This document shows, piece after piece, positions 1-11,339 of a stretch of DNA of 64,000 bases. Below the pieces are notes generated by a model, which was not told where the DNA came from, made no database searches, and saw nothing but the letters and a program-made list of their open reading frames with translations. The translations under genes and the position numbers were made by a program. The stretch is from Symbiodinium natans (taxonomy: Eukaryota > Sar > Dinophyceae > Suessiales > Symbiodiniaceae). Positions within the stretch are counted from its first letter, which is position 1; the number at the start of each line of letters is the position of its first letter. Location: positions 248,001 to 312,000 of the forward strand of contig CAJNDS010001125.1 in the NCBI GenBank assembly GCA_905221605.1. Reading direction: 5' to 3'.

Positions 1-412
1 TCCAGCATTGCCCAAATCGATTCACCCTACGCATCATGCGGCAGTTAGCCCAGTGAGTTACAGCAAGGCTAAATCTCCAACATATTATGCCGGCGTAGAC
101 CCCAAACAGTGAGGAGGGCCAGAAAAGGCCAAAGAAGGCCAGAAGAGCACCGACACTCGCGGGGACAAAAAGTACAAATTAAAAGTTCGTGAGGGGCCGA
201 ATTCCCTTGGGGGTCAAAAAGACGCCAACCACTGGGCGATTCGGCTTTGCACGAACTTGGGGGCCAAAAGACCCAGCTGATGCTCATGATGCTCAACCCC
301 AAAATCGCTACCCCATTATAACCCCCGGCACCCAGCCGCAGGGTTGACCCTAAACCCTAAACCCCCCCTAAACCCTGTGTTTTTATTGATCCTGCCCCCA
401 AATGGTCTCACC
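1..412. other. left edge, no gene supported
   Basis: I see no convincing exon here. A short telomere-like stretch (CCCTAAACCC repeated two to three times, interrupted) lies at about 345-378, just before the tandem repeat array. Short open frames exist on both strands but show no domain or composition signal. Confidence 0.5.
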
Positions 413-1560
413 GCGCGCTCCGTTGCGGTCGGCAACCTAAGTGGCCCCCCCAGAAGAGGCCTGAAGAGGCCACGAGAGGCCGGAATTCGCGCGAAACCAC
501 AGCGGGAGCATCGAAATGCAACGGAATTCGCGCGAAACCACAGCGGGAGCATCGAAACGCAACGGAACTCGCGCGAAACCACAGCGGGAGCATCGAAACC
601 AAGGCCCCGTCCCACCGCGCGCCGTTGCGGTCGGCAACCTAAGTAGCCCCCCCAGAAGAGGCCTGAAGAGGCCACGAGAGGCCGGAATTCGCGCAAAACC
701 ACAGCGGGAGCATCGAAATGCAACGGAATTCGCGCGAAACCACAGCGGGAGCATCGAAACGCAACGGAATTCGTGCGAAACCACAGCGGGAGCGTCGAAA
801 CCAAGGCTCCGTCTCAGCGGCGCGCCGCGAAACCACAGCGGGAGCATCGAAACCAAGGACCCGTCCCACCGCACGCGCCGTTGCGGTCGGCAACCTAAGT
901 GGCCCCCCCAGAAGAGGCCTGAAGAGGCCACGAGAGGCCGGAATTCGCGCGAAACCACAGGGGGAGCATCGAAACACAACGGAATTCGCGCGAAACCACA
1001 GCGGGAGCATCGAAATGCAACGGAATTCGCGCGAAACCACAGCGGGAGCATCGAAACGCAACGGAACTCGCGCGAAACCACAGCGGGAGCATCGAAACCA
1101 AGGCCCCGTCCCACCGCGCGCCGTTGCGGTCGGCAACCTAAGTAGCCCCCCCAGAAGAGGCCTGAAGAGGCCACGAGAGGCCGGAATTCGCGCAAAACCA
1201 CAGCGGGAGCATCGAAATGCAACGGAATTCGCGCGAAACCACAGCGGGAGCATCGAAACGCAACGGAATTCGTGCGAAACCACAGCGGGAGCGTCGAAAC
1301 CAAGGCTCCGTCTCAGCGGCGCGCCGCGAAACCACAGCGGGAGCATCGAAACCAAGGACCCGTCCCACCGCACGCGCCGTTGCGGTCGGCAACCTAAGTG
1401 GCCCCCCCAGAAGAGGCCTGAAGAGGCCACGAGAGGCCGGAATTCGCGCGAAACCACAGGGGGAGCATCGAAACACAACGGAATTCGCGCGAAACCACAG
1501 CGGGAGCGTCGAAACCAAGGCCCCGTCCCACCGCCGCGCGCACCGTTGCGGTCAGCAACC
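413..1560. repeat. GC-rich 41-bp tandem repeat with 499-bp higher-order period
   Basis: The basic unit is about 41 bp, beginning CGGAATTCGCGCGAAACC and containing AGCGGGAGCATCGAAA; consecutive units start at 481 and 522. Units are interrupted by a spacer reading GTTGCGGTCGGCAACC followed by AGAAGAGGCCTGAAGAGG. The whole block repeats with a 499-bp period: the same spacer landmarks occur at 621 and 1120, and at 879 and 1378. Because the unit has few stop codons, almost all frames are open on both strands; these are a by-product of the repeat and not genes. The array ends abruptly at an AT-rich segment. Confidence 0.9.
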
Positions 1561-2430
1561 AATTCCTTTACTCTGAAAGAAAAGAAAGAAAAGTGAAACA
1601 GACGAATAAAATTGTATTTTAAGGGGTCTTTTTGCCCCGTTCATTAATAATTAGTAAAATGAAGTGTAAAAAGATTATAAATTAAAAAGTTGTATTATAA
1701 TAACACTAATTGTAAAGGAGAAAAGGAATACACTAATAATGAACGGAGTGAATACAACAATTTTATATGAAGTGAATACAATAATTATGGTCTTTTTACT
1801 ATTTTATTGTGTTCTTTCGTTCAATCACTTCGTTCTCTTCGAAAGCGAGAAATCCAGTAATAAAAGCCTTTTGAGGAAATAATAGTATTCGTATTCGTTC
1901 AGATAATAGAAAGATAAATAGAATAGAATTACGGGGATATAAAAATAAAGGTGAAAGAATATTCTAAATTATGAAATTAATTCACTCGCTACACCTTTAA
2001 TAAGATTCCTTAAAGAGTGAACAAATTATATGATTTAGAAAAATATAAATAAGAAAGTGGAAGACGAAACGAAATTAAAATATTAAATTGGGGCTTTTTG
2101 CCCATTCCTTATAATTTGTATTTCTTATTGGTACTAAAAGGGAAGTCATTCATCCAACTATAAGGCCCTTTCACCTCATTCATTAGGATCTCTCACTCAT
2201 TATAAAACTACTAAGTATAAAGAGAACGGAGTGAAAGGAAAGATATAAATTAGAAGAACGAAAAAGACAAGAAATTTATTGCATTTGCCCGCGGATTTAT
2301 TATTATTGCTCGCGGGGTAATATTCATAATAGTGTATTATCTTCACTTCTTATTTCCTCTTTATTTTGCTCTTTTAGTAATCTTTTCACTCACTTTTTCT
2401 ACATTCTTTTTATTAGCTTGTTGAAAATAG
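1561..2430. other. AT-rich island, organelle-like
   Basis: Composition changes sharply at about 1560 from GC-rich repeat to strongly AT-rich sequence, and back at about 2425. The segment has no long open frame. It contains repeated short words such as GAACGGAGTGAA (near 1740 and 2223) and the related blocks GGGGTCTTTTTGCCCC and GGGGCTTTTTGCCC (near 1624 and 2089), plus a CCCGCGG...CCGCGGGG-like pair near 2287-2316. That style resembles intergenic organellar DNA of algae. It could be an organelle-derived nuclear insertion, a foreign fragment or an assembly join; the sequence alone does not decide. Confidence 0.55.
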
Positions 2431-3671
2431 ACCCCATTGTGCAAGCACTGTTTGGGGAATCTCACTGACATGCTCGTTTTTCGTCGTGAGTCTGGACACG
2501 CACTTGTCCTAGGCACACTCACAAGCTCACCTCCGGAACTGCGAAGCGTCTCCGCTCGCGGACACCATCATAGCGATAAGCCTTTGGAATGGGAAACCTG
2601 TCATGCACAATCGTTTATGCTTGCTGTGCTGCTGTGGCTGGGAGAAGATCATACTGCAACAGAGCCACTCCAAGTTCTCGGTGTCACTGCTGTAAACCTT
2701 GGCACTGGCTCACGGCTAAGCCATCACATGAAGGGCCAGGGCCAAGCCAGATGGCAAAACCTTCCTTGCCGAAGGTTGAATTGAAGACTTCGTGATGTGA
2801 CTTGGATCTGACATGGCCTCGCTACAGCTGCAATGACTACGGTAGTTACAGCGATGGCATCGCACAACAGGACAGCAGCATCCATGAGGATGACTGTAGC
2901 ACTGTAGCAGCACAAAACAGGACCAAGCCTGAAGGAGTTGTGCCCTTAAGACTGTTCATGCTTAGTGGGCCTCCTGATGCTGGCGTCGCGCTTATGGGAA
3001 AAGACTCGCTGCATACCCAGGGACACGGAGGAGGCGGACGCCATCAATGCTCTTCAGCGCAGCTCGACACATCGGACAGTTCCGGCGCCCTGGCAGTAGG
3101 GCTCATGGGCTTTGTTGCATCTGACACGTCCTTAACAAGACTTCACTGCCCCCAAGTACCAGCCTCCGACAGAAGCCTTCAGGGCTTGCATCAAGCCTGA
3201 AGACATGGGGACGAATGTGCAAAGGTTTGAACTGATTGCAATGTCAAGCACGGTCTTCCGTCCGATCTGACCATTCAAGCTGCCCCATGTCAGAAGTGAA
3301 GCGTGCATCACACCAACATCAACTTGCTCAGCTTTGGCCTGGCTGCACTGGGTTACTGGGTCTAGCGGCGCTCTCGCTCTCACGACGCGACGCTGGCGTA
3401 CGCTGGCGTAAATCAAGGCCATGCGGCCCACTGTACACAAACCCAGAGCCCAGCCATGGATGGCTGTCCCCGAAGGGACACCCAAAGTGGGCTCATGTTG
3501 TTACGACTCCGGATCTGTCCTTCTCATCAGAAAACAAGCCCCTGCAAAATCCATATGGGACCCCAACTTGTCACCTTCACGATCCCACCCAGACCCGAAT
3601 TTGAGGGAGCCTGCGTTATGAGGGACTGGAAGACACTTGCTTCCCTCACGGGTCACTCCAGATCCCAGTAT
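2431..3671. other. no gene firmly supported
   Basis: Composition returns to about 50% GC. A minus-strand open stretch around 3132-3350 (containing MHASLLTWGSLNGQIGRK) and another with a hydrophobic segment at 2724-2915 might be exons, but neither shows a domain, a start or clear flanking splice signals. Confidence 0.3.
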
Positions 3672-4442
3672 TCATCGTCCAGGCCGCGGCACGTCCTCGT
3701 CCTCTTCAGAGTTTTTAAAGTGTAAGAGACCTGCTACTCCAGGCTCAGCAGAACTCGGTACAATCTCAACGATTCGTGACGCAAAGATGTTCAGTCCATC
3801 TCATCGTTCAGCCCGACGATCTGCTTTACATCCGGGATGTAGTGATCCATCCTTGTGGGCTTGTGGGCATGAGAACAAGGCCCGGCGGGACAAGCGCATT
3901 ACATGCAGCTCAGCTCCGCACAGGTTCCGAACGCCTTCCTGGAGTGTGGCATGGGACTGCGAGCAGCCGGAGCAGGACCCAACCATCTTTAGGTACAAGG
4001 TGCCGTCTGCATGGTCAAAGCCTGCAGCCCGCTCAACAACCCGGGCCACACAACTGTCAGACTGTCAGCGGGTCAGGCACATTGTACATGGTCAACAGCG
4101 CAAATATTCTGCGAAACGCTTGAGACTAAAATGAACCCTATTTGTTGAGTGATGGTCAAGGCAAGCTGCGCACGAACTCAATGTCACCACCATCTTGCTG
4201 AACGAAAGGCTTCACTCGCTCCTGCTCAAGGAAAAGAGGAAAGTACCTCAAGTCTCATGTACTCTCATGCAGTCAGAACAGGCAAAACCACGCAAGAGAA
4301 CTTGGAATCTTCGACCAGTCTTGGCGCACCAAACGACGGCTTTGCAGCTTAACCCTAAACCCTAAACCCTAAGCCCTAAACCCTCAAAGCGCTCCTCCAG
4401 AAGCTCCAGAATCTGTGCCTCGAGGCTGCCTTCTTCGAAATC
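3672..4442 (-). CDS. NFU/NifU-like Fe-S cluster protein, C-terminal domain (partial gene, 4 exons seen)
   Basis: Four minus-strand exons join in frame: 4442-4395, 4221-4170, 4021-3922 and 3753-3672 (ends in TGA). The product reads ILELLEERVKPFVQQDGGDI, then DGTLYLKMVGSCSGC and HATLQEGVRNL, and closes with an acidic tail (NSEEDEDV). This is the NifU C-terminal (NFU) domain: the RPxVxxDGGD element, then the GxCxxC cluster-binding pair followed by the TL..G(I/V)..L helix. Proteins of this family carry or donate Fe-S clusters to apo-proteins in mitochondria or plastids. Inferred donors are GA (4394), GC (4169) and GT (3921), each with an AG acceptor. The 5' exons, including any targeting peptide or N-terminal NFU domain, were not found. 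The domain call is strong; the terminal exon is inferred from phase and the acidic tail. Confidence 0.75.
4351..4384. repeat. interstitial telomere-like repeat, inside NFU intron
   Basis: About four to five CCCTAAA units, one with a G substitution (CCCTAAGC). It lies between the inferred donor at 4394 and acceptor at 4222 of the NFU-like gene, so on the coding strand it reads TTTAGGG within the intron. Confidence 0.85.
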
Positions 4443-4464
4443 CTTTCAGGCAAGCAGCGAATAG

Positions 4465-4537
4465 AGTTCAGGGTTCAGGGTTCAGGGTTCAGGGTTTAGG
4501 GTTCAGGGTTCAGGTTTAGGGTTTAGGGTTCAGGGTC
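4465..4537. repeat. degenerate interstitial telomere-like repeat
   Basis: Runs of GGGTTCA and GGGTTTA, about ten units. The orientation is opposite to the 4351-4384 array, so the two point at each other across the NFU exon 4395-4442. It probably lies in the preceding intron. Confidence 0.85.
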
Positions 4538-7500
4538 CAGGGGTTGGAGCTGGGAAGCGATCGTGAAAGGACTTTCCCACGCCTGCGGGTCTGTTGACTC
4601 CACTGCAGACGGCTCGATGACCTGGTGCCCGGCCTGGAGTTCACACCGCGTTCCTTCCCTTGATCTCCCTGTGAAATGGGAGGGCATTTGGGAGATTCGG
4701 GGGACATCTGTGGAAAAGCCTGTGCTGCAGTGGATTGCTTTGAGATCCACATCCGGATAGATTCTGAAGATTCTTAAGATTCTTGGGCAGTTCTTGGGTA
4801 GATTCCCGCGACCGCGAAACCCAAGACGAAAAACAAAGGCACTGCTCAGGAGTCTTCCAGAAATCCTTAATCTTCAAATCTTCAGTTTCAGGATTAACAT
4901 TCTTAACATTCTTAAGCTTCTTGGACGGCTCTTTGGTTTTCTGTCTTAAAAACATGGATGTTTGGGGGGGATACCAAAAAGATGCAAAGAACCATTGCAA
5001 GGATCTTGTCAACTGCCTCGCTGTCAAGACGGGGTGGCGCGAGAAGAGCGGACACGACCAAAACAGCACTGGTTCACAACAGACCACAAGGCGGATCCTG
5101 GGAAAGCTCACACCGGGTTCCCCACACCTCATGTGGGAATTCACACATAAATCAGGGGCCCTTTTTGGATCTCCACTATGGAGTGTGCTTCAAGTTCACA
5201 CAATCCCGCACCTTCACAATAATTGCTAGAGTGGCCCCCCGCATGAAATTTCTTAGCTCGAAACAGACGATTCCTGTCTTGCCTGAATCTGGAAACCCCT
5301 GTAGGGTCGTGGTTCCTCTTAGCGATTTCGGGACCCGCAGTCGGGACCCGCTATTGACCTGCCAGGGACTTTCCAGAGTCCCTGAGCATGTCTCTCTCTG
5401 CCATGCAGATGGTTTCGCAATAGATTCGAGTTGCAGCAAGGCAAGACAGAGCCTGGAGCTCGAGGTTTTGAATGTGTGGCAGGTTTGCAGGTCGCGATAC
5501 TACCACTGCTCTTGTGTGCCTTAGGTGATAGAATTGGTCGAGCCCCCGCATGCAAGCAATTGCTGGCCGTTTGTGGCAGAGGCCTGGTAGAATTTGCTGA
5601 TCTCGCCTTCCACGACATCCTGCAAAAAAGACGCAAGGATGTCATACTGAAAACCGGAGCAGTGCCATCAGGCCTGCAGATCCTCCCACTCTGCCAAAGT
5701 TGACTTCGTGACAGTGACGTGCTCCGCAGCAAGCAACACCTAAGATTGCGAAGCCGAAGAGCAAACAACCGCCAGGATATCAACACTCGACGGGCTCCGG
5801 TGCAGTCGGGCTTCTTCTCGCACACCGTCTAACTCCAGCAACGACTTCGCAAGGGGAGATTGGAGAGCCTCACAACCCAAATCACTCAAGATTCAGCGTG
5901 CGCCGCAGGTGCTGCCATGCAACAAAGCCTTGCTGCTACAAGTACCAAGGAAATCGGTCTCAATCCATAAGACTTCCCTGGCCAGAAGCTAACCTATGGA
6001 CCTATGGCGTGCTTGTCTGAACCCTGCACTTGCCTCGTGAGAGCTGCGGAAGAGCATGGTCCTGCATGGGCCATGGGAACTGCTTCAACAAATGCAGGTT
6101 GCTGCCAAGATTGCATCTGCCCACGACCCAGTCTTTGTTCCACGTCCAAGAACTTCACCGCCTTCCAAGACGAACTTCATGGACTTGGGATTTGGTGTCG
6201 CCTCCCAAACAAGAACGCGCATGAGAAAGCGCTTAGCAACAGGCTGCAAGAGCCTCGGCGAGCACAGATATCGGACGGAAAAGAGCCTGCCTGCAGAGTT
6301 TTTTCAGTTCCAGCTTTCATACCAGCAGAAAGAGCCACATAGACTGCCGAGTTCCTGTAAAGGTCTGAGGCGCACACAATGGCAGCGCACGCCGCAACCC
6401 CAACATGACTTCGGAGGCTAGGCTTGCCCGCAGTGGCACAAACAAAAAGTTCCAATGCGTGGGCACAGCGCGTAAGCGTACGAAAGCACTTATGTGCAAG
6501 CATGTGGTGCTGCCCTTGTGTCCAGAGTCGTCTGAAACATGCAGCAAGATGGTGCTGCTATCTTGGCTTGATCCATAAGAAGGTGTAGAACTGAATAAAA
6601 GTCACTCCGACCTCACGCGTGCAAGGTACTGAGTTCGAGGCAGTGGCGGTGAAAGACATGCCCACAGAATGTTATGGCATTACAGCCTGGTGGTCACGAC
6701 GGGTCACAAGGCGGAGGCGAGGTGAGCGCCGAGCCTTCCAACCAGCAGATGGCGCACTTCTCGTCCTGCAAGGCCAAGGCATCGCGAAGTTCACAGTCGA
6801 TTCACTCTCGATTCACAGTCGATTTATTTTGATTCACAGTCGATTCACAGGCACATCTGGGAGCAAAGCCGGCTGCGGCAGCTTGCACACCCCAACTCCG
6901 AGCACGCAATGGGACAACGAAGGCACAAAGCTGGTGCAAACGGCTCCTGTGCTTGGGTCTCGAAAAGATCTTCCAGGCGTTCAGTCGAGAGCTCCGTAAT
7001 GGCCTCTCAGCTCAACAATGTATGAATGGACGGCACACAGCCACACTGACACAACACCTCAGCACACCTCGGCCGCCACGTCAACCGCACGATTGCTGTT
7101 AGCAGAGTAGAGGACGCAGGCTCGTGCCTTGCCACAGGGACATGAAAATTCGAGTGTCGGCTTCCTTGTCTCACCATGCCCAGGTGCTCTCTGAGAAAGG
7201 CTTATGATGGCTTATGTGCTGGTGACGGCTGCGGGCGCTGCTGAACTCTGCGCGTTGTGACCGGCAAAGGAAAGGGCAACCACAGCGGCGGTCCTGGAAG
7301 CAGCGCAACCTTCTGGAGTGGATGGTCGTTTGATGGGCGGGTAACACAATGGTGCATCAATACCCTCCGATGCTTAATCCAACCTGGCAGCGCGATAAGT
7401 GACTTGAGCAGGTTTCTAGACTATGTCTGGCAGCTCAACAAGACTGTGTCACAAGCACATGGAAGCCTGGTCTTGCCAGTCCCCGGCGGACCATGGATCA

Positions 7501-8109
7501 GGGTCACAGGCCTTGCCGCGGGAGGGCTACGAGATTCTGAGGCGACTTTGGGACGTGGTGTGCGTCAATGGGTCCGGGCGATGACAAGGCGGACCGCACA
7601 GCCTGGTGCAAGAGCCCCCCCGCCCGCCGCCGCCAGCAACCGTTTGCCGATGCTTACGTTCAAACTACCAGTGCATCCACTGGCCAAAACGTCCATCCAG
7701 AGCATGCGAGCGAGGACTATGTGCATGCTGCCAGTGCAGTCTCTGCCGAGTGTTGATGGTTTCGCACTTGTGCAAGACCCAGTCCCGAACTGCTGATAAG
7801 GAAATCCCGCCTCGAGCTGTGAATCATTGAGCTGGTAGTGCGACAGGTCCTTCCACCAGCCAGTGTCCAGATTCGCAGCAAGTCGGCAGACAGAAGATGA
7901 CAGCTCCCAGCTCCCGAAGGAAGCTGTTGGAGTCGCGCATGGGGTCTGAAACGGGCCACTGCACACCGCCGTACCTCGAGATATATCATAGGTCGACATA
8001 CAAGACCCGCCACGACTCAACGAACCGTCAGCCCTGTGCAAGATAAGGTTCTGGATCAGCGCTGCCTGGACATTTTACAAGGTAGCTGCAGTTCATAATC
8101 TGTTCACAA
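4538..8109. other. no complete gene; isolated exon candidates
   Basis: Mostly unassigned. On the minus strand a TTTTTTGCAG acceptor is followed by a short coding-like stretch (EGEISKFYQASATNGQQLL) at about 5540-5625. Minus-strand frames at 7800-8041 (CRLAANLDTGWWKDLSHYQL) may also be exonic and could belong with the exon at 8110-8313. Near 6795-6860 the word GATTCACAGTCGATT is repeated several times. No domain is recognised. Confidence 0.3.
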
Positions 8110-8313
8110 ACAACAACCTAGGCCGCGAGCACTCTGCGGCAAGTCGGTCAAAGCGGCAACCTTCAGCACCAGCACATGGCAGCCATATTCGATGTAGGAA
8201 TGCGAGACGCTGGCTTGGTAGTGGTACGTCTCCGGGAGCCACAGCAGTTCCACCACAAAGCCTCCAATCACATTAAAACCGAGCGTCGGTAGACGGTGCA
8301 GCTCCTCGCTACA
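8110..8313 (-). CDS. unrecognised exon
   Basis: After a CACTGTAG acceptor near 8314 the minus strand reads EELHRLPTLGFNVIGGFVVE and then LLWLPETYHYQASVSHSYIE, continuing to LKVAALTDLPQSARG before a stop near 8105. The residue mix (aromatics, buried hydrophobics, few Arg/Ser runs) is that of a folded protein and unlike the surrounding frames. I do not recognise the family. There is no Met start in the stretch, so it is an internal or terminal exon. Upstream and downstream partners were not resolved. Confidence 0.5.
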
Positions 8314-10556
8314 GTGAGAAGACTTGCTCCAAGCTTTCCTCCTTTACACCGTTAAGGTCTGGAAACCAAACCTCCGTAACCAATGCCTTTAGATCAACTA
8401 ACGCGTAGATCCAAAAAAGTGAGAGACCATGTGAGCCCAGAAGTCCATAAGCGGCGATGGTCTCGCATTTCGCGAGCCAACACGTCGAAACGCGCGACTG
8501 TCTTTTTCTTCTTTTTTGCGAACCCGGACACCCAAAAGCGACGACAGTTTCGCGTTTGGCGAATATGGACGTAAAGCGAGGGCCGTTTCGAGGACACGCC
8601 CGCGCCTAGCCGAGAGCGCGAGGGCGCCGGCGCGCACGCCGCACACCTACCGCGCCTTAGTGTGGACACGCCGTTTTGGGCAAAACTCGAAAAGTCGCAT
8701 CTAGGGATTTCCAAACTCAGGGCAGCGGGCGTTTTCTATGTGTCAGCCAGAAACCAATCAGCTGGAACATTGTCCAAATCATGCTGCTTGCACCTGGAAA
8801 TGGGGCCTGTGAAACGTGCACTGCGGCACTTACAGCTATATACATAAATTGCATCACAGCCTGCATCTGCTTTGGTAAGCAACGAAGGCTCGTCTGCAAA
8901 TTTGCCCTTTTGGCATGATGTCGGCCCGTCTGCTCAAAACAGCGCTCCAGGCGAAACTTAGAGAAAAGTGCACGCAAGCCGGTGACAGTCTCGAGTGGTC
9001 CAGGTTCCACAAGTTGTGCTTCTGGCTGATGTTTGCACATGTTTGCACATTGCAATTCAAAGTGATGCAGAATTCAAGAACCCATGATGCTGAAACAAAC
9101 TCAGTAGAGTCGGGTGCCCTGGGCTCGAAGCGCCTTCTGAACGCGTGCGAGTTAAATCTGCATATGTTCCACATTCTGAGGCACATTCTACCTCCAGAGG
9201 GTCCGGAGACGGTGTTCATGCGAGCCACACAACGTGAAGCGCATCCAGGGGTTCTATGACCAGGAGCTTTTGATCGCACGCCTCACATGCTATTGAAATT
9301 GCACCGTGCTCTCAGGGAGAAGATAACTTGCCTGGGGGGCACAAGGGCTAACTTCTGCCGGCACTGTGCCCCAAGCGACACCACCCTACGTACTAGGTAC
9401 GATAAGTGAGACAAATGGCAGCTACTTGGCACCTGTAAGTTCAAACTGATGCTGCATCAGGGGGACTGATTGAAATTTGTGAAAAAAAATTGTTCAGTCC
9501 CAGATCAGCAGCTGCGGTGCACGTTTGCTTTGCCCGGGCTGCCATCGGCCGTCAGCCTCGCTAGGCTCAAGACATGCAGACTATTCCTTTGTGGGTCAAC
9601 AGAGCTGTTCTCACAGCTTGAGCAACTTCTTGCATCACATGCGTGTACCTCCGGTGACCAAGCCCACAGGACGTGGGACACTCAGAGGCGGTGAAGGCTG
9701 CAGGGCCTCGGTGAAGGCCACTTGGAGAGTCGAGAAGAGGCTTCATGGGCCACAATGGCCTCCCCCCGTGCTCCATGCTTCAAAATCTTCAAGTCCCAGG
9801 CCGGACGGCTTTTGGTTCCCTCCTCGGCGCGGAGATATCGAAAGAGGCACGTGCGGAAACTGTTGGAAGAAGGCTACAAAACTCAACAGCGTGTTGCTTG
9901 GACAGGCCAGACAGGGAAACAGCTGTCTGCCAGAGTTCGCTGAAGGAATGTCGCCCCAGCTGTTCTGCCAGCTGGAGTTGGCCTGCAACGCCTGGATGTT
10001 TCGTCCCGGGTCGTTCCATGTTTCGGACCACAGACTGCTAGAATCAAAGCACGCGAAGCAGAACATGACCGGTCTGGCCTGAAACTCTCTGACTTAAAAG
10101 ATCACATGCGCGAAAGGCAGCATTCTCCTGCAAGCTCGAGCAGAGTCAGGGGCAGACCCAGCATCCAGAAACTGCAGAACTATTCAATTTGGGGGTTTCC
10201 TATAATGAGAATTATACTACTTTTGGGGGGTATATCATGGGTACCCCCCACATGTTTGGAAAGACCCAGCTGCTTGCAAACCACTCTCCGTTGGGCCTTG
10301 GCTGCCTGCTTCGAGCAGAAGCTGCGCCCCTTCTCGCTGGTCGCTTCGATGATCACAGACTCTCCAACCGTAACCGTCACCTGAGAAGCTTTTGTTATTG
10401 CATCGAGCTGCTGCTCAACTGCTAGGCTGCTTGGTTCTGCTGCTGTTGCTAGGAAGCTTCGGCCTCTCTTTCTGAGGCTTTCGCCGTACAGCTGAAGGCA
10501 GGAGCCTGCGAGGAAGATCAAATCTACCCTCCTGCGTCTCCTGCAAAAAGAGACTC

Positions 10557-10561
<5 letters not shown>
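8314..10561. other. no gene firmly supported
   Basis: Open frames occur on both strands without recognisable domains. The best candidate is minus 10270-10460 (LAVEQQLDAITKASQVTV, then TVGESVIIEATSEKGRSF), which looks like one or two exons of a helical or beta protein, but the flanking junctions are not clear. Confidence 0.3.

Positions 10562-10601
<40 letters not shown>
10562..10601. repeat. (CT)n microsatellite
   Basis: Twenty uninterrupted CT/TC dinucleotides. Confidence 0.95.
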
Positions 10602-10604
<3 letters not shown>

Positions 10605-10996
10605 TCTTTCATGCCGGGAGCCCTGCCATAGGCCCTGGCATAGGCTTGCGCTTCAGCTTGTCTGGATGATCCCGGTGAAGCTTCTCCTGCCGCACCGAAC
10701 CCTCAACCTATCCATACCCTAAAACCAGATGAAGGCAGCAGAATGTGAGAAGCCGAGCCGAGCTGCTACCATCGCTTGTGCGGCGCTTTGCTCTGCAGCC
10801 TTCCTTGGCGACACAAACTCACCGGAAGCGCCGGAAGACACATCACCCTGTCCTGAAAAACCTGTTCTTCCAGTTTTGGCTGGAAGTCTTTGTTGGGCAA
10901 GCAGTTCCCAGCAGTGTTGCCGGCTGCAGGACATTGACTTCCACTGAGGTGACGAAGGGCGGCACATCCTCGGCACGAGGCAAGGCTGGAAAAGCT

Positions 10997-11049
10997 GCAG
11001 TATAGAAATATGTATATATGTGTGCTTATATATATATATGTATTTTGAA

Positions 11050-11102
<53 letters not shown>
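10997..11102. repeat. (AT)n-rich microsatellite
   Basis: TATATA-rich tract with a nearly pure AT run from 11059 to 11102, broken by single G/C changes and a poly-A run. The translated frame across it (Tyr-Ile repeats) is not a gene. Confidence 0.95.
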
Positions 11103-11281
11103 CTCAGACAATGCGCAGAACCAAGCCAAAGAGCAGCTTGTGTCTTGAAGACCACATCTCCAGGCTTCCTCACTGAAGACCGATGCTACCAGCGACTTGG
11201 AAAGCGGCACACGAAGTCGCGTCTTTCGATTTGCAAGGCCGGCACGCTCAAAAAACACATCGGAGATCTCCCCTGTACATA

Positions 11282-11285
<4 letters not shown>

Positions 11286-11339
<54 letters not shown>
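11286..11339. repeat. (AG)n microsatellite
   Basis: About 27 AG dinucleotides with one A insertion. With the CT tract at 10562 it is complementary in sequence and could pair with it. Confidence 0.95.

Noticed and set aside
413-1560. Regular short repeats resembling a CRISPR array
   Set aside because: The 41-bp units abut directly with no unique spacers, sit in higher-order blocks, and no cas-like gene is present.
316-1596. Long overlapping open frames on both strands
   Set aside because: They follow the 41-bp repeat, are open in several frames at once and encode low-complexity Arg/Ser/Ala repeats.
5319-5825. 168-codon minus-strand frame as one gene
   Set aside because: Only a short inner stretch in another frame looks exonic; the long frame is Ser/Arg-rich and crosses a clear TTTTTTGCAG acceptor.
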